Positions 8,281 to 16,308 of a stretch of DNA of 50,754 bases are shown piece by piece. This DNA is from Gemmatimonadales bacterium (lineage in GTDB: Bacteria; Krumholzibacteriota; Krumholzibacteriia; LZORAL124-64-63), in assembly GCA_019038745.1 (NCBI GenBank), contig JAHOYV010000077.1, positions 1 through 50,754 on the forward strand, read 5' to 3'. The notes beneath the pieces are model-generated. The model ran no database searches and was not told the origin of the DNA. It saw only the letters and a program-made list of their open reading frames with translations. The position numbers and the translations under genes are program-made. How positions within the stretch are numbered: the first letter of the stretch is position 1; every line of letters starts with the position of its first letter.

Positions 8281-9513
8281 ATGCTTTCAATCCGCAGAAC
8301 CGCGCCTGGCTCCATCCTGGCGATAACAGTTTTGGCCACCCTGGCCGGCGTGATCCTGACCGGATCCGCCCTGGCCTCCGACGAGGCCCCGATCACCCTG
8401 GACGATTTCACCGAAGCCCTGGCCCGAGCCCAGGCAGAGAACAAACCAGTAGTCATGGATTTCTTCACCGACTGGTGACCCAGTTGCAAGGTTTTCGCCC
8501 GTGCGGCGAAGAGCGACGAGAACGTCATGGCCGCCATTGCCGGCGTGGTCTTCCTGGATGTGGATTGCGAAAAGGGTGATGGTCCCAAGCTGGCCGAAAA
8601 ATACAATATTCGCGGCTATCCCACCTACATAATGGTCGATCCCCAGGGTGAAGTGACCGACGCCTGGATCGGCTATCCCGGCCCTGAAAACTGGGCCGCG
8701 TTCGTGACCGCCGGCAGCAAGGATCGCCGGACCATCCCCCAGAAGAAAAATGCCTACGAGCAGGAGTCCACCCTGGCCCTGGCTCGCTCGCTGGCCAATC
8801 ACGCGGCGACCTCCTCGGACTACCGGGCTTCGGTTGAGTACTTCAACAAGGCCCGTGAGCTGGATCCGGCTGGTGCCAAGGATTACACCCAGGAGATCCT
8901 CTACAATCTTTACTATGGCTCCGGCGAGAATATCTTCACTGCCGACGAGATCAAGGCCGAGGCTGATTTCGTCCTGGCCGGTGAGGGTGCCACAGCCGAG
9001 GACAAGGTGGATCTTGCCCAGCTTATCACTTCCGTGGCCGAAAACATGAATGATCCGGAGATGGCCGTGCCCTACATTGAGGCGGGATTGAAAGCCAGTG
9101 AAGGAGCTACCGACGAAAACGTGGTCGCCGGTCGCCGGGAGCTGGAAATCAGTCATGCCCTGATCGCGGAGAAGGACAAGGACAAGGCGCTTCGCCTGAA
9201 GCGCGCCTCCCTGGACGAAGACTGGCAGAGCGACCTGCGCACGGTGAACAGCTTCGCTTACTGGTGCTTCAAAAACGACCTGAACCTGGTGGAATCCGAG
9301 ACGCTGGTAACTGCCGGTATCGAACAGGCCGAGGACGACACGATGCGAAACCGGTTCCTCAACACGGCCGCCGAAATCTGCAACGCGACCGGCCGGACCG
9401 AGGAAGCGGTAACCCACATCAAGCGCATCCTTGAGACCGATCCGGATCGCGGTTATTTTCAACGGCAGTTGACCCGATTCGAGGAGATCCTCGCGGAGTC
9501 GGCAGGACAATAA
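8281..9513 (+). CDS. Exported thioredoxin-like TPR protein with in-frame TGA in the active site (UxxC selenoprotein candidate)
   Basis: 410 residues if the TGA at 8476-8478 is read through; ATG 8281 follows AGGAG. A signal peptide ends ALA-SD near residue 33. The thioredoxin fold follows: PVVMDFFTDW, then the TGA as residue 66, then PSCK with C69, and further on the cis-Pro loop RGYPTY. Relatives have WCxxC, so the TGA replaces the nucleophilic Cys exactly, giving U66-P-S-C69. Residues about 155-410 are helical repeats of TPR type. A hairpin 14 nt downstream fits a SECIS. Likely a periplasmic thiol/selenol oxidoreductase with a partner-binding tail. The gene is 13 nt ahead of the biotin ligase gene and may share its transcript. 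A nonsense mutation is unlikely, because it would have hit precisely this codon while the downstream frame stays intact. Confidence 0.9.
8492..8512 (+). promoter_or_regulatory. SECIS-like hairpin after the TGA of the thioredoxin gene
   Basis: UUUUCGCC (8492-8499) pairs with GGCGAAGA (8505-8512), eight pairs including one U-G, around loop CGUGC (8500-8504). The apical loop starts 22 nt after the TGA and has G at its second position, as expected for bacterial SECIS elements. The element lies inside the coding sequence. Folded by eye. Confidence 0.6.
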
Positions 9514-9526
9514 TTGTTAGCCGAGG

Positions 9527-10531
9527 GTGGTTGGAGATGGGGAATTGATCGTCCTGACAGACACCAGGGAATGGTCGGACATCCTTTTGGCTGATCTGAA
9601 ACAAGGTCCCGCCGAATCTCCCCCCGGGGGGAACTGGCGGGACCTTTCCCAATCGCAACTATCCAATCCCGAACAGCGGCTTTGGGCTTCCATGGGCCCC
9701 GACTCCACGCTTTCCCGTTGCGAGATTACTCCCGTTCCCGGTCTCTCGGCATGGGATTACCTGGTGATCATCGACCAGGCTTCCGGCTCCCAATTCGACA
9801 TCCTGCGGGGACTGGATCCTGCGAAGCTACCCGGGGCCGTGGCCAGCGTTGCGATCACGGGGCGCGGCTTCCACGGACATCATGCACGGCCCTGGGAAAC
9901 TCGGCGCGGCAATCTGCACCTCAGTACCCTCTGCGATCCGAATCTTGACGCTGCCCGATGCGGTCTGGCCATGACCACTCTGCCCGCCGTGGCGGTGATC
10001 GACGCCCTGAGTGCCTGCGGTCCCTGGAGTTTCCCCCCGGGAATCAAATGGGTGAACGACATCCTGATTGAGGGAAGGAAAGTGGCCGGAGTGTTGACGG
10101 CCACCCAAAGCGTACGCGGGCGACTTACCGGTTTGACCCTGGGAATCGGATTGAACGTCGAATCAACCCCTGAAGTCTCGGCCACGCCTTTCGTGCCGGC
10201 GGCGGGATGTTTGGCGGACCATCCGGCCGGCCATCCTTCTCCAACTATTGGAAACATGCTGGCCGGTTGTCTACGGGCCCTGTCCTCCAGGCTGGACGTC
10301 GTCCGCAAAGCGGGTCCTGAATTGTTGATCCAGGCCTACCGGGACAATAGTCTCGTCCTCGGGCGCCGGGTTGTCATTTGGCCGGACCATCCTGGCCTGG
10401 ACCAAAACGAACCACTGGCCCGGGGTGTGGTACAGTCCATCGGGCCGGATCTCTCTCTGACCCTGGAAGGCCATTCTGGACCGATAACCCGTGGGCGGTT
10501 AGCCTTTCAGTCCGACCCCGACCCCCATTGA
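9527..10531 (+). CDS. birA: Biotin--protein ligase (BirA-like)
   Basis: Up to 334 residues. The GTG at 9527 is the longest start; TTG at 9545, with GGAG about 9 nt upstream, is equally good. It should activate biotin with ATP and attach it to biotin-carrier domains. Motifs are the biotinyl-AMP loop region (GRGFHGHHARPWE...GNLHLS) and KWVNDILIEGRKVAGVL, followed by a C-terminal beta-barrel. The loop reads GRGFHGHH rather than the usual GRGRxGR, so adenylate binding may differ. The first 80 residues are not a recognisable winged helix, so a repressor role like that of E. coli BirA is doubtful. It sits directly before oadGAB, whose OadA has a biotin-carrier domain, its likely substrate. Confidence 0.85.
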   Translation: MVGDGELIVLTDTREWSDILLADLKQGPAESPPGGNWRDLSQSQLSNPEQRLWASMGPDSTLSRCEITPVPGLSAWDYLVIIDQASGSQFDILRGLDPAKLPGAVASVAITGRGFHGHHARPWETRRGNLHLSTLCDPNLDAARCGLAMTTLPAVAVIDALSACGPWSFPPGIKWVNDILIEGRKVAGVLTATQSVRGRLTGLTLGIGLNVESTPEVSATPFVPAAGCLADHPAGHPSPTIGNMLAGCLRALSSRLDVVRKAGPELLIQAYRDNSLVLGRRVVIWPDHPGLDQNEPLARGVVQSIGPDLSLTLEGHSGPITRGRLAFQSDPDPH

Positions 10532-10656
10532 ATCGCTGTGTTTTAACACCCTCTGTTTTTCCATTTTTTTTAATCAACGAAACCTTGCACTGACGCCCCA
10601 GTGGTGTGACTCTATCAGGTACATGATTCGCATCGCTTAACTTTCAAGACGTTCAT

Positions 10657-10672
10657 GTTATTGGACAATAAC
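10657..10672. promoter_or_regulatory. Inverted repeat GTTATTG-ga-CAATAAC upstream of oadG (possible operator)
   Basis: Two perfect 7-bp arms separated by 2 bp, 20 nt before the GTG of oadG. A dyad this close to the operon start would suit a dimeric regulator, or could be part of the ribosome-binding region. No matching site was noticed elsewhere in the window. Confidence 0.4.
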
Positions 10673-10692
10673 CTGGACGGAAAGGTGGTCCC

Positions 10693-10896
10693 GTGAATCT
10701 ACTTACCGCGTGCGGCATTGCATTCCTGGCAGTCTTCCTCCTGCTCTCTCTTCTGGCGGGCCTGATGCAACTGATCACACTCATATTCCCGGAACGAAAG
10801 TCTTCCGTCGACCCCATTCTCGCGGCGGCGATTTCAAGTTCCGTCGCAGTTCTAATTCCCGGAGCCCAGGTCACGAAAATCGAGGAGAAGTCATGA
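10693..10896 (+). CDS. oadG: Oxaloacetate decarboxylase gamma chain (small membrane subunit)
   Basis: 67 residues, GTG start at 10693 after GGAAAGG. One N-terminal membrane helix (residues about 4-31, LLTACGIAFLAVFLLLSLLAG) is followed by a short soluble tail with PILAAAISSSVA, typical of OadG. It anchors the biotin-bearing alpha subunit to the beta-subunit sodium pump. The sequence is weakly conserved in this family, so the call leans on size, topology and position: its stop overlaps the oadA start as ATGA. Confidence 0.8.
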   Translation: MNLLTACGIAFLAVFLLLSLLAGLMQLITLIFPERKSSVDPILAAAISSSVAVLIPGAQVTKIEEKS

Positions 10897-12758
10897 TATT
10901 CACAGATAAACCCAAGAAAATCAGGGTGATGTTCACCGCCTTCCGTGACGGCCTGCAAAGCTCCTTCGGCGGTAAGGTCAGGCTCAAGGACATCCTGCCG
11001 GCCATGGAGTTTTCCGCCCAACGGGCGGGGATCCGCCACTTCGAATTCGGCGGCGGCGCCCGGTTCCAGGCCCCTTACTTTTACGTGGGAGAAGACCCTT
11101 TCGAGTGCCATGACAAGATGCGGGAGGTCGTCGGCCCTGACGCTGACCTGCAGATCCTCACCCGCTCGGTCAGCGGCGTAACCCTGACCACCCAGGCCTT
11201 GCCCGCCCTGACGATGCAGGCACAGCTGATGGCCAAGCACAACACGACCTGGGACCGCAACTTCGACTTCATGAACGACGTGGACAATCTGGTCAAAACC
11301 GGGCAGCCGATTATTGACGCCGGCATGCACCATCAGGTCTGTGTAGCGATGATGGGCCTGCCCTTCGCCGACGACAAAGTCCACACTGCCGAGTTCTACA
11401 TCGACGTAGCACGGCGCCTGCTCAAAAGCGGCCTGCACTTCGACTCGCTGTGCATGAAGGATGCCTCCGGCACCACCGATCCCCTGACGGTCTACAAGAC
11501 GGCCAAGGGCATCCGCGAAATCCTTCCCCCCGAAGTTCTGCTGTGGCAACACAACCACGACACGGCCAGCATCTCGGTGGCCCAGTACATGGCCGGTATC
11601 GAGGGCGGCGTGGACGGGATCGACCTCTCGGTGCGGCCCATGGCCAGCGGCACAGTCCAACCGGACGTGCGCTCGATGGCCCACGGTCTGAAAGGCACCG
11701 GTTATTCCCTGGATCTGGACGTATCCCGTATGGGTGAGATCGAGAATCTGCTGCTCGAGGGGATGCACGACTACTACTTCAACCCCGTGACGACCACCGC
11801 CGATGCCCGGGTCGTTGGTTTCCCCATGCCGGGTGGAGCCATCGGACCCAACGTGCATATGATGAAAGAGGCCGGCATCCTCAACAAGTATGACCAGGTG
11901 CTGGCCGAATTCCCGGTCGTGGTGCAGGCCGGCGGGGCCTGGACCAGCGTCACGCCCGGCAGTCAGCAGTACTGGCTGCAGGCCTTCAACAACGTTCTGC
12001 ACGGCCGTTGGAAAAAGATGGATGTAGGCTACGGCAAGTCGGTCCTGGGCTACTTCGGACGCACTCCGCTGTCCCCGGATCCCCATGTGGTGAAGATGGC
12101 ATCCGAACAGCTGGAGCTGCCGCCATTCGACGGCGATCCTCTCGTCGCGGCCCCGGACAGCCTGGCCCCGGCCCGGCAGGCCATTCACGAACGCGGCCTC
12201 GAGTTGACCGACGAGAACGTCTTCCTGGTCGCCGCGGCCATCATCCCCGGCAAGAACATGGACCTGAACGAGGGCATCCGCCTGCTGACCGGCAAGCCCA
12301 AGATCGTCCTGCCGCTGAAGGAGAAGGAAGAGCCCAAGGCTGCACCAAAAGCCGCAACCGCGGCCGCCCCTGCAGCTTTCACAAGCCCGGTAACGACGAC
12401 CTGCACGGTGGTCGATGGTTCGACGACGCGTAACTTCCAGATCACCATCGCGCCTCCCGGCGGAGGAACCGGAGGTGGCGCTGCGGGCCCCGCGGGAGCG
12501 GCGGGACCGGCCGGAGCCGCTACGGGTGGCACACCGGTCTTCTCACCCTTTGAGGGCAAGACAGAACTGGTGGAGATCAACGTGAAGGTGGGCGCTACGG
12601 TCACCGAGGGACAGGTCGTCGCCGCGGTGGAGGCCATGAAGGCCAAGCACGACGTTAAAGCCCCCTGCGCCGGATCCATCGCCAGCATCGATGCCGAACT
12701 GGGTGCGGACATCGAAGCGGGACAGGCCATCCTGACCATTACGGCGAACGGGGGATGA
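10893..12758 (+). CDS. oadA: Oxaloacetate decarboxylase alpha chain (carboxyltransferase plus biotin carrier)
   Basis: 621 residues, ATG at 10893 overlapping the oadG stop. Residues about 10-290 form the carboxyltransferase barrel (FRDGLQSS; MKDASG; HNHD metal ligands), followed by the conserved helical PYC/OADA domain. An Ala/Pro/Gly-rich linker (about 480-540) leads to the C-terminal biotinyl domain with VEAMKAK, where K583 should carry biotin. It transfers carboxyl from oxaloacetate (or a related acid) to biotin; OadB then decarboxylates carboxybiotin and exports Na+. The usual RDAHQS motif reads RDGLQS, so another carboxyl donor is possible. Cytoplasmic, membrane-associated through OadG and OadB. 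Confidence 0.9.
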   Translation: MIFTDKPKKIRVMFTAFRDGLQSSFGGKVRLKDILPAMEFSAQRAGIRHFEFGGGARFQAPYFYVGEDPFECHDKMREVVGPDADLQILTRSVSGVTLTTQALPALTMQAQLMAKHNTTWDRNFDFMNDVDNLVKTGQPIIDAGMHHQVCVAMMGLPFADDKVHTAEFYIDVARRLLKSGLHFDSLCMKDASGTTDPLTVYKTAKGIREILPPEVLLWQHNHDTASISVAQYMAGIEGGVDGIDLSVRPMASGTVQPDVRSMAHGLKGTGYSLDLDVSRMGEIENLLLEGMHDYYFNPVTTTADARVVGFPMPGGAIGPNVHMMKEAGILNKYDQVLAEFPVVVQAGGAWTSVTPGSQQYWLQAFNNVLHGRWKKMDVGYGKSVLGYFGRTPLSPDPHVVKMASEQLELPPFDGDPLVAAPDSLAPARQAIHERGLELTDENVFLVAAAIIPGKNMDLNEGIRLLTGKPKIVLPLKEKEEPKAAPKAATAAAPAAFTSPVTTTCTVVDGSTTRNFQITIAPPGGGTGGGAAGPAGAAGPAGAATGGTPVFSPFEGKTELVEINVKVGATVTEGQVVAAVEAMKAKHDVKAPCAGSIASIDAELGADIEAGQAILTITANGG

Positions 12759-12759
12759 C

Positions 12760-13923
12760 ATGGAGTCCCTGACGACTCTCCTGTCCGAATCGGGTTTTGC
12801 CGGCCTCTGCTGGCAGAACCTGGTCATGTTCGCCATCGGTGGCCTGCTGATCTTTCTGGCCGTCAGAAAACAGTACGAGCCACTGCTGCTGATTCCCATC
12901 GGGTTCGGCGCGATCCTGGCCAACCTGCCGGCGGCCCACATGTCCGCCGGACACGGGTTCGTCCAGGATCCGGTGCATCCTACCCACTTCCTGATGCAGA
13001 TGATCTACGATGCGGGAATTCGAACCGAGTTCCTGCCCCCCATCATCTTCCTGGGCGTGGGCTCACTGACCGACTTCCGCCCGTTGCTGGGCAGGCCGAT
13101 CACCTTTCTGTTGGGCGCTTCGGCTCAACTTGGTATTTTCGTGGCGGCGCTGGGAGCCTACTATCTCTTTGGAGATACCTTCACGATCCAGGAAGCAGCC
13201 TCGATCGGGATCATCGGCGGAGCGGACGGACCGACCTCGATTTTCCTGGCCAGCAAGTTGGCTCCCGAGTTGTTGGGTGCCATCGCGGTTGCAGCCTACA
13301 GTTACATGGCCCTGGTGCCGGTCATCCAGCCGCCCATCATGCGCCTGTTGACCACGAAGAAGGAACGCGCCATCGAGATGAGACAGGCCATGCCCGTGTC
13401 TCAAACCGCCGTGATCCTCTTCCCCATCCTGACCGCCGTTTTCGCGATTTTGGCCGTACCCACCTGCGCGCCGCTGCTGGGCATGCTGATGTTCGGCAAC
13501 CTGCTGCGCGAATCCCGCGTGACCGACCGGTTGTTCAAAACCGCCGGCGGGCCGTTGGTGAACATCGTGACGATCTTCCTGGGCATCGTCGTGGGCGCGA
13601 CCATGGAGGGACATTCCTTCCTGCAGGCTCGAACGATCTTCATCCTGGTCATAGGCGCGATCGCCTTCAGTTTTTCCACCTTCGGCGGCGTGGTTTTCGC
13701 CAAGACCTTGAATCTGTTGTTGCCCAAGGGAAAAAAGATCAATCCCTGCATCGGGGCAGCCGGAGTCTCGGCGGTGCCGATGGCCGCCAGGGTAGTTCAG
13801 TCCTTCGTTTCGAAGGAAACCGGAGGCAGAGTCAATCCTCTGATGGCTGCGATGGGTCCGAATGTCGCTGGAGTCATCGGCTCGGCGGTGGCCGCGGGGG
13901 TGTTCCTGCAGTTGTTTGGGTGA
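12760..13923 (+). CDS. oadB: Sodium-pumping decarboxylase beta chain
   Basis: 387 residues, starting 1 nt after the oadA stop. Polytopic inner-membrane protein with about nine hydrophobic segments. The signature GGADGPTSIF includes D156, corresponding to the Na+-binding/protonation Asp of the family; GGRVNPLM and PNVAGVIGS near the C-terminus are also typical. It decarboxylates carboxybiotin on OadA and couples this to Na+ export. The same fold serves methylmalonyl-CoA and glutaconyl-CoA decarboxylases, so the substrate is set by the alpha subunit. Last gene of the operon, followed by a terminator at 13961-13990. Confidence 0.92.
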   Translation: MESLTTLLSESGFAGLCWQNLVMFAIGGLLIFLAVRKQYEPLLLIPIGFGAILANLPAAHMSAGHGFVQDPVHPTHFLMQMIYDAGIRTEFLPPIIFLGVGSLTDFRPLLGRPITFLLGASAQLGIFVAALGAYYLFGDTFTIQEAASIGIIGGADGPTSIFLASKLAPELLGAIAVAAYSYMALVPVIQPPIMRLLTTKKERAIEMRQAMPVSQTAVILFPILTAVFAILAVPTCAPLLGMLMFGNLLRESRVTDRLFKTAGGPLVNIVTIFLGIVVGATMEGHSFLQARTIFILVIGAIAFSFSTFGGVVFAKTLNLLLPKGKKINPCIGAAGVSAVPMAARVVQSFVSKETGGRVNPLMAAMGPNVAGVIGSAVAAGVFLQLFG

Positions 13924-13960
13924 TCAAGAAACTGCAGGACCCCATATTGTCCAGAATATC

Positions 13961-13990
13961 AAGGCCCCGGGTTTTTACTCGGGGCCTTTT
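13961..13990 (+). terminator. Terminator of the oadGAB operon
   Basis: AAGGCCCCG (13961-13969) pairs with CGGGGCCTT (13980-13988), nine pairs around a 10-nt loop, ending in TTTT. Confidence 0.85.
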
Positions 13991-14014
13991 CCGGCCGCAG
14001 GATTGATGAAAGCC

Positions 14015-14043
14015 TTGGCCACGCCCAGCACGAGTATTACAAT
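14015..14043 (+). promoter_or_regulatory. Sigma-70-like promoter for trmJ
   Basis: TTGGCC (14015-14020), 17-bp spacer, TACAAT (14038-14043). Predicted transcription start near 14050, which supports the GTG at 14090 as the translation start. The -10 region TATTACAATAT is repeated exactly before the PP2C gene. Confidence 0.5.
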
Positions 14044-14089
14044 ATTCCCAATCCAAGGCCAATTCCCTGCAATCCGGAGCCTCGTTACA

Positions 14090-14986
14090 GTGAACGATAA
14101 TCAGACAGATAACATCATCTCCGCCCAGGGCCCAGCCACCTTGGATAATGTAGTCGTGGTTCTGAGCCGAACCACCGAACCAATGAACATCGGAGCTACG
14201 TGCCGGGCCATGAAGACCATGGGCCTGAAACATCTGCGCCTGATTTCGCCTCTCAACCCCAAGGGCCGCAGCGCCCGCGCGCTGGCCCACGGCGCCGAGG
14301 ACATCCTGGATACCGCCGATGTCGTCGAAACCCTTCAGGAAGCCATCGCCGACACCCTGGTCGTAACCGGCACCACCGCCCGCATACGTCAGCTTCGTAA
14401 ACGAGCCTTGTTGTCGCCGTCTGTTTTGTCCGATCACATCGCCGACCATTCCCGCTCCGGGAAAGTCGCCATCCTCTTCGGCACGGAGCGAACAGGGCTG
14501 ACCAACGACGAAGTGGACATCTGTCGCTACCTGTCAACGGTGGACACGGCCCCCGAGCAGCCTTCGCTGAACCTGGCCCAGGCCGTAATGTTGTTCAGTT
14601 GGGAAATCAAGCAGGCGATGGATCGGGCCGCTGGGGCTGAAGCCGTTTCCGTAAATCCGGCGGCGAAGAACGACCAGACCGAGACCCCGAAAAACGTACG
14701 GCGGCCCGAGATGCGGGTCCACCATCCACATCGTTCCACCCGCCTGCCCACGCAACTTGAACTGGATTCGATGTACGGCCACTTGGCCACGACCATGGCC
14801 TCGGTGGGATATTCAGCGGAAGAGAGATTGAAGTTCCTTACCTATCTGCGGCAATTGCATATGCGGGCGGGTATCGTCAACTGGGAGACTCACATCTACC
14901 ACATTTTCTGCAGGAAAATTCTCAAGGCGGTGGACGGGCCGAAATTCCTGGGTATCGACTCGATCGATGAGGATCCGCTGGACTGA
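14090..14986 (+). CDS. trmJ: tRNA (cytidine/uridine-2'-O-)-methyltransferase, TrmJ-like SPOUT enzyme
   Basis: 298 residues from GTG 14090, chosen because a promoter lies just upstream and the conserved part begins soon after; an in-frame ATG at 14006 would precede that promoter. It methylates the ribose at position 32 of certain tRNAs using S-adenosylmethionine. The family signatures are clear: NIGATCRAMKTMGL near the start, ILFGTERTGLTNDEVD in the middle, and PSLNLAQAVMLFSWEI, where the SPOUT knot binds cofactor. About 140 C-terminal residues follow, as in TrmJ rather than the smaller TrmL. It converges on the HPt gene 9 nt away. Confidence 0.85.
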   Translation: MNDNQTDNIISAQGPATLDNVVVVLSRTTEPMNIGATCRAMKTMGLKHLRLISPLNPKGRSARALAHGAEDILDTADVVETLQEAIADTLVVTGTTARIRQLRKRALLSPSVLSDHIADHSRSGKVAILFGTERTGLTNDEVDICRYLSTVDTAPEQPSLNLAQAVMLFSWEIKQAMDRAAGAEAVSVNPAAKNDQTETPKNVRRPEMRVHHPHRSTRLPTQLELDSMYGHLATTMASVGYSAEERLKFLTYLRQLHMRAGIVNWETHIYHIFCRKILKAVDGPKFLGIDSIDEDPLD

Positions 14987-14995
14987 TTGCAACCC

Positions 14996-15370
14996 TTACT
15001 TAATCGCCCCCACGCTACCGATTGACGAAAACACGCTTTCGTACTCCTCGGTCAGCAACGCCAGATTTCCCAAAGCGGTTTCAGTATCTTCAGCCTTGCC
15101 GAACTTCTCGAATTCCTGGCAAACCATGGCCAATCGCGGGGCACCGAAAGTGGCGCAGGCCCCTTTCAGACTGTGAGCGTCCTGGGCCAGCTTCAAAGCA
15201 TCCCCGTTGGCTACAGCCTCCAGAATCGAGTTGTACAGCGGTGGGACATGTTGCAGAAACAGATCCCGCAGCTCGGCCAGAATCTCGGCATCTTCGCCGA
15301 ACTCGGAAATCAGGCGAGACTCGTCGATCACGGGTATTTCCGGACCGGGAGCAAAAAATTCCGTGCTCAC
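14996..15370 (-). CDS. Histidine phosphotransfer (HPt) domain protein
   Basis: 124 residues, GTG start at 15370 with AGAGGA 6 nt upstream. A single four-helix HPt domain: AHSLKGACATFGA holds the phosphoryl-accepting H66, and both flanking helices are present. Such proteins shuttle phosphate between receivers of hybrid kinases and response regulators. It has no kinase fused to it, so its partners lie elsewhere; a hybrid kinase without its own HPt is encoded at 47281-49251, though a link is only conjecture. Divergent from the PP2C phosphatase gene. Confidence 0.85.
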   Translation of the reverse strand: MSTEFFAPGPEIPVIDESRLISEFGEDAEILAELRDLFLQHVPPLYNSILEAVANGDALKLAQDAHSLKGACATFGAPRLAMVCQEFEKFGKAEDTETALGNLALLTEEYESVFSSIGSVGAIK

Positions 15371-15477
15371 GATTCATCCTCTCTAAACTGGGTAAAGGTT
15401 GCCGACCCCTTCCCTTATCGGCAGCTGATTTCCCACATTAACTGGAATTTTCTCCTTGGGAGGAATTGCCTTGCGGG

Positions 15478-15506
15478 TTGTCTTGGTCTGGTAGGGGTAT
15501 TACAAT
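15478..15506 (+). promoter_or_regulatory. Sigma-70-like promoter of the PP2C gene
   Basis: TTGTCT (15478-15483), 17-bp spacer, TACAAT (15501-15506). The expected start of transcription is at or next to the ATG at 15514, and there is no ribosome-binding site in between, which suggests a leaderless mRNA. Confidence 0.55.
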
Positions 15507-15513
15507 ATCTTTC

Positions 15514-16248
15514 ATGAAATTTTCCTTCGTCGCAAGGTCCGAAACCGGGCCAGTCCGAAAAACCAACGAAGATCAATTCCTTGTCGATGCGGACTTGGGC
15601 CTCTTCGCCGTATGTGATGGAATGGGAGGACACCGGGGCGGCCGGAGAGCATCCGAACTGGCCTGCGAGACCATCCAAAGCGCCTTGCCAGATCTGGCAG
15701 GCAGTTTTCCCTCCTCCAGCGAACTACAGGAACGGATCGAGGCCGTGATCCTGTTGGCCCACCGGCGGATATGCGACGAGGCCGATCACAACTCATCCCT
15801 GGCCGGCATGGGCACAACCTGCACTATGTTTCTAATGTCGGCCCCTGACCTGGGAATCATGGCCCACGTTGGAGATTCCCGTCTCTACGTGTTGGAAAAC
15901 GGCATCGTAAATCAACTTTCCGAAGATCACTCTCTGGTCAACGAGCTGGTCAAGGGCGGTATGATCTCCCCCGAAGAAGCGCTGGTCCATCCCCAAAACA
16001 ACGTCATTATGCGCGCACTGGGCACCACGCCAGACCCCCTCGTATCCATCGAGATGATCCCCATCAATCCCGAGCAGACTTTTCTCCTGTGCTCAGACGG
16101 ATTGTACCGTTATTTCCCAAAGGCCGGGGAGTTCCAGTCCGGTCTGGAGAATCCCGACCTCCAGGCCGGAGTCGATTCAATGGTGGAAAAGGCCCTTGCA
16201 GACGGTGGAAGGGACAATATCACCTGTCTGGTATTCCGGCTGGAGTAA
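15514..16248 (+). CDS. PP2C-family (Stp1-like) serine/threonine protein phosphatase
   Basis: 244 residues, ATG 15514. A metal-dependent phosphatase that reverses Ser/Thr kinase phosphorylation in the cytoplasm. Visible motifs: VRKTNEDQFLVD at the start, the metal-binding FAVCDGMGGHRGG, MGTTCTMFL, HVGDSRLYVL, the LSEDHSLVNELV flap, and the C-terminal DGGRDNITCLVF with the second metal Asp. This is the complete bacterial PrpC/Stp1 motif set at normal length. No Ser/Thr kinase gene lies alongside. Its mRNA appears to lack a leader. Confidence 0.92.
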   Translation: MKFSFVARSETGPVRKTNEDQFLVDADLGLFAVCDGMGGHRGGRRASELACETIQSALPDLAGSFPSSSELQERIEAVILLAHRRICDEADHNSSLAGMGTTCTMFLMSAPDLGIMAHVGDSRLYVLENGIVNQLSEDHSLVNELVKGGMISPEEALVHPQNNVIMRALGTTPDPLVSIEMIPINPEQTFLLCSDGLYRYFPKAGEFQSGLENPDLQAGVDSMVEKALADGGRDNITCLVFRLE

Positions 16249-16308
16249 CTGGGGATACAGGAATGGTCTAGGGAAATGAAACCCGGCAATGGCAGGTCCC
16301 ATATTCAA

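Noticed and set aside
626..8478. A genetic code in which TGA is a sense codon throughout
   Set aside because: Many intact genes here end at TGA (for example those ending at 5247, 8143 and 13923) just where their families end.
8460..8530. Frameshift or simple pseudogene at the thioredoxin TGA
   Set aside because: The frame is identical before and after the TGA, with no indel, and the codon coincides with the active-site Cys; downstream sequence shows no decay.
8287..9510. Long minus-strand open frame opposite the thioredoxin gene (407 codons)
   Set aside because: It mirrors the codon phase of the plus-strand gene in GC-rich DNA; it lacks a signal, motif or sensible start, while the plus strand has a clear thioredoxin domain.
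10653..12188. 511-codon minus-strand open frame opposite oadA
   Set aside because: Antisense shadow of a strongly conserved gene.
13862..14089. Longer N-terminus for TrmJ
   Set aside because: It would run through the oad terminator and the trmJ promoter and overlap oadB.
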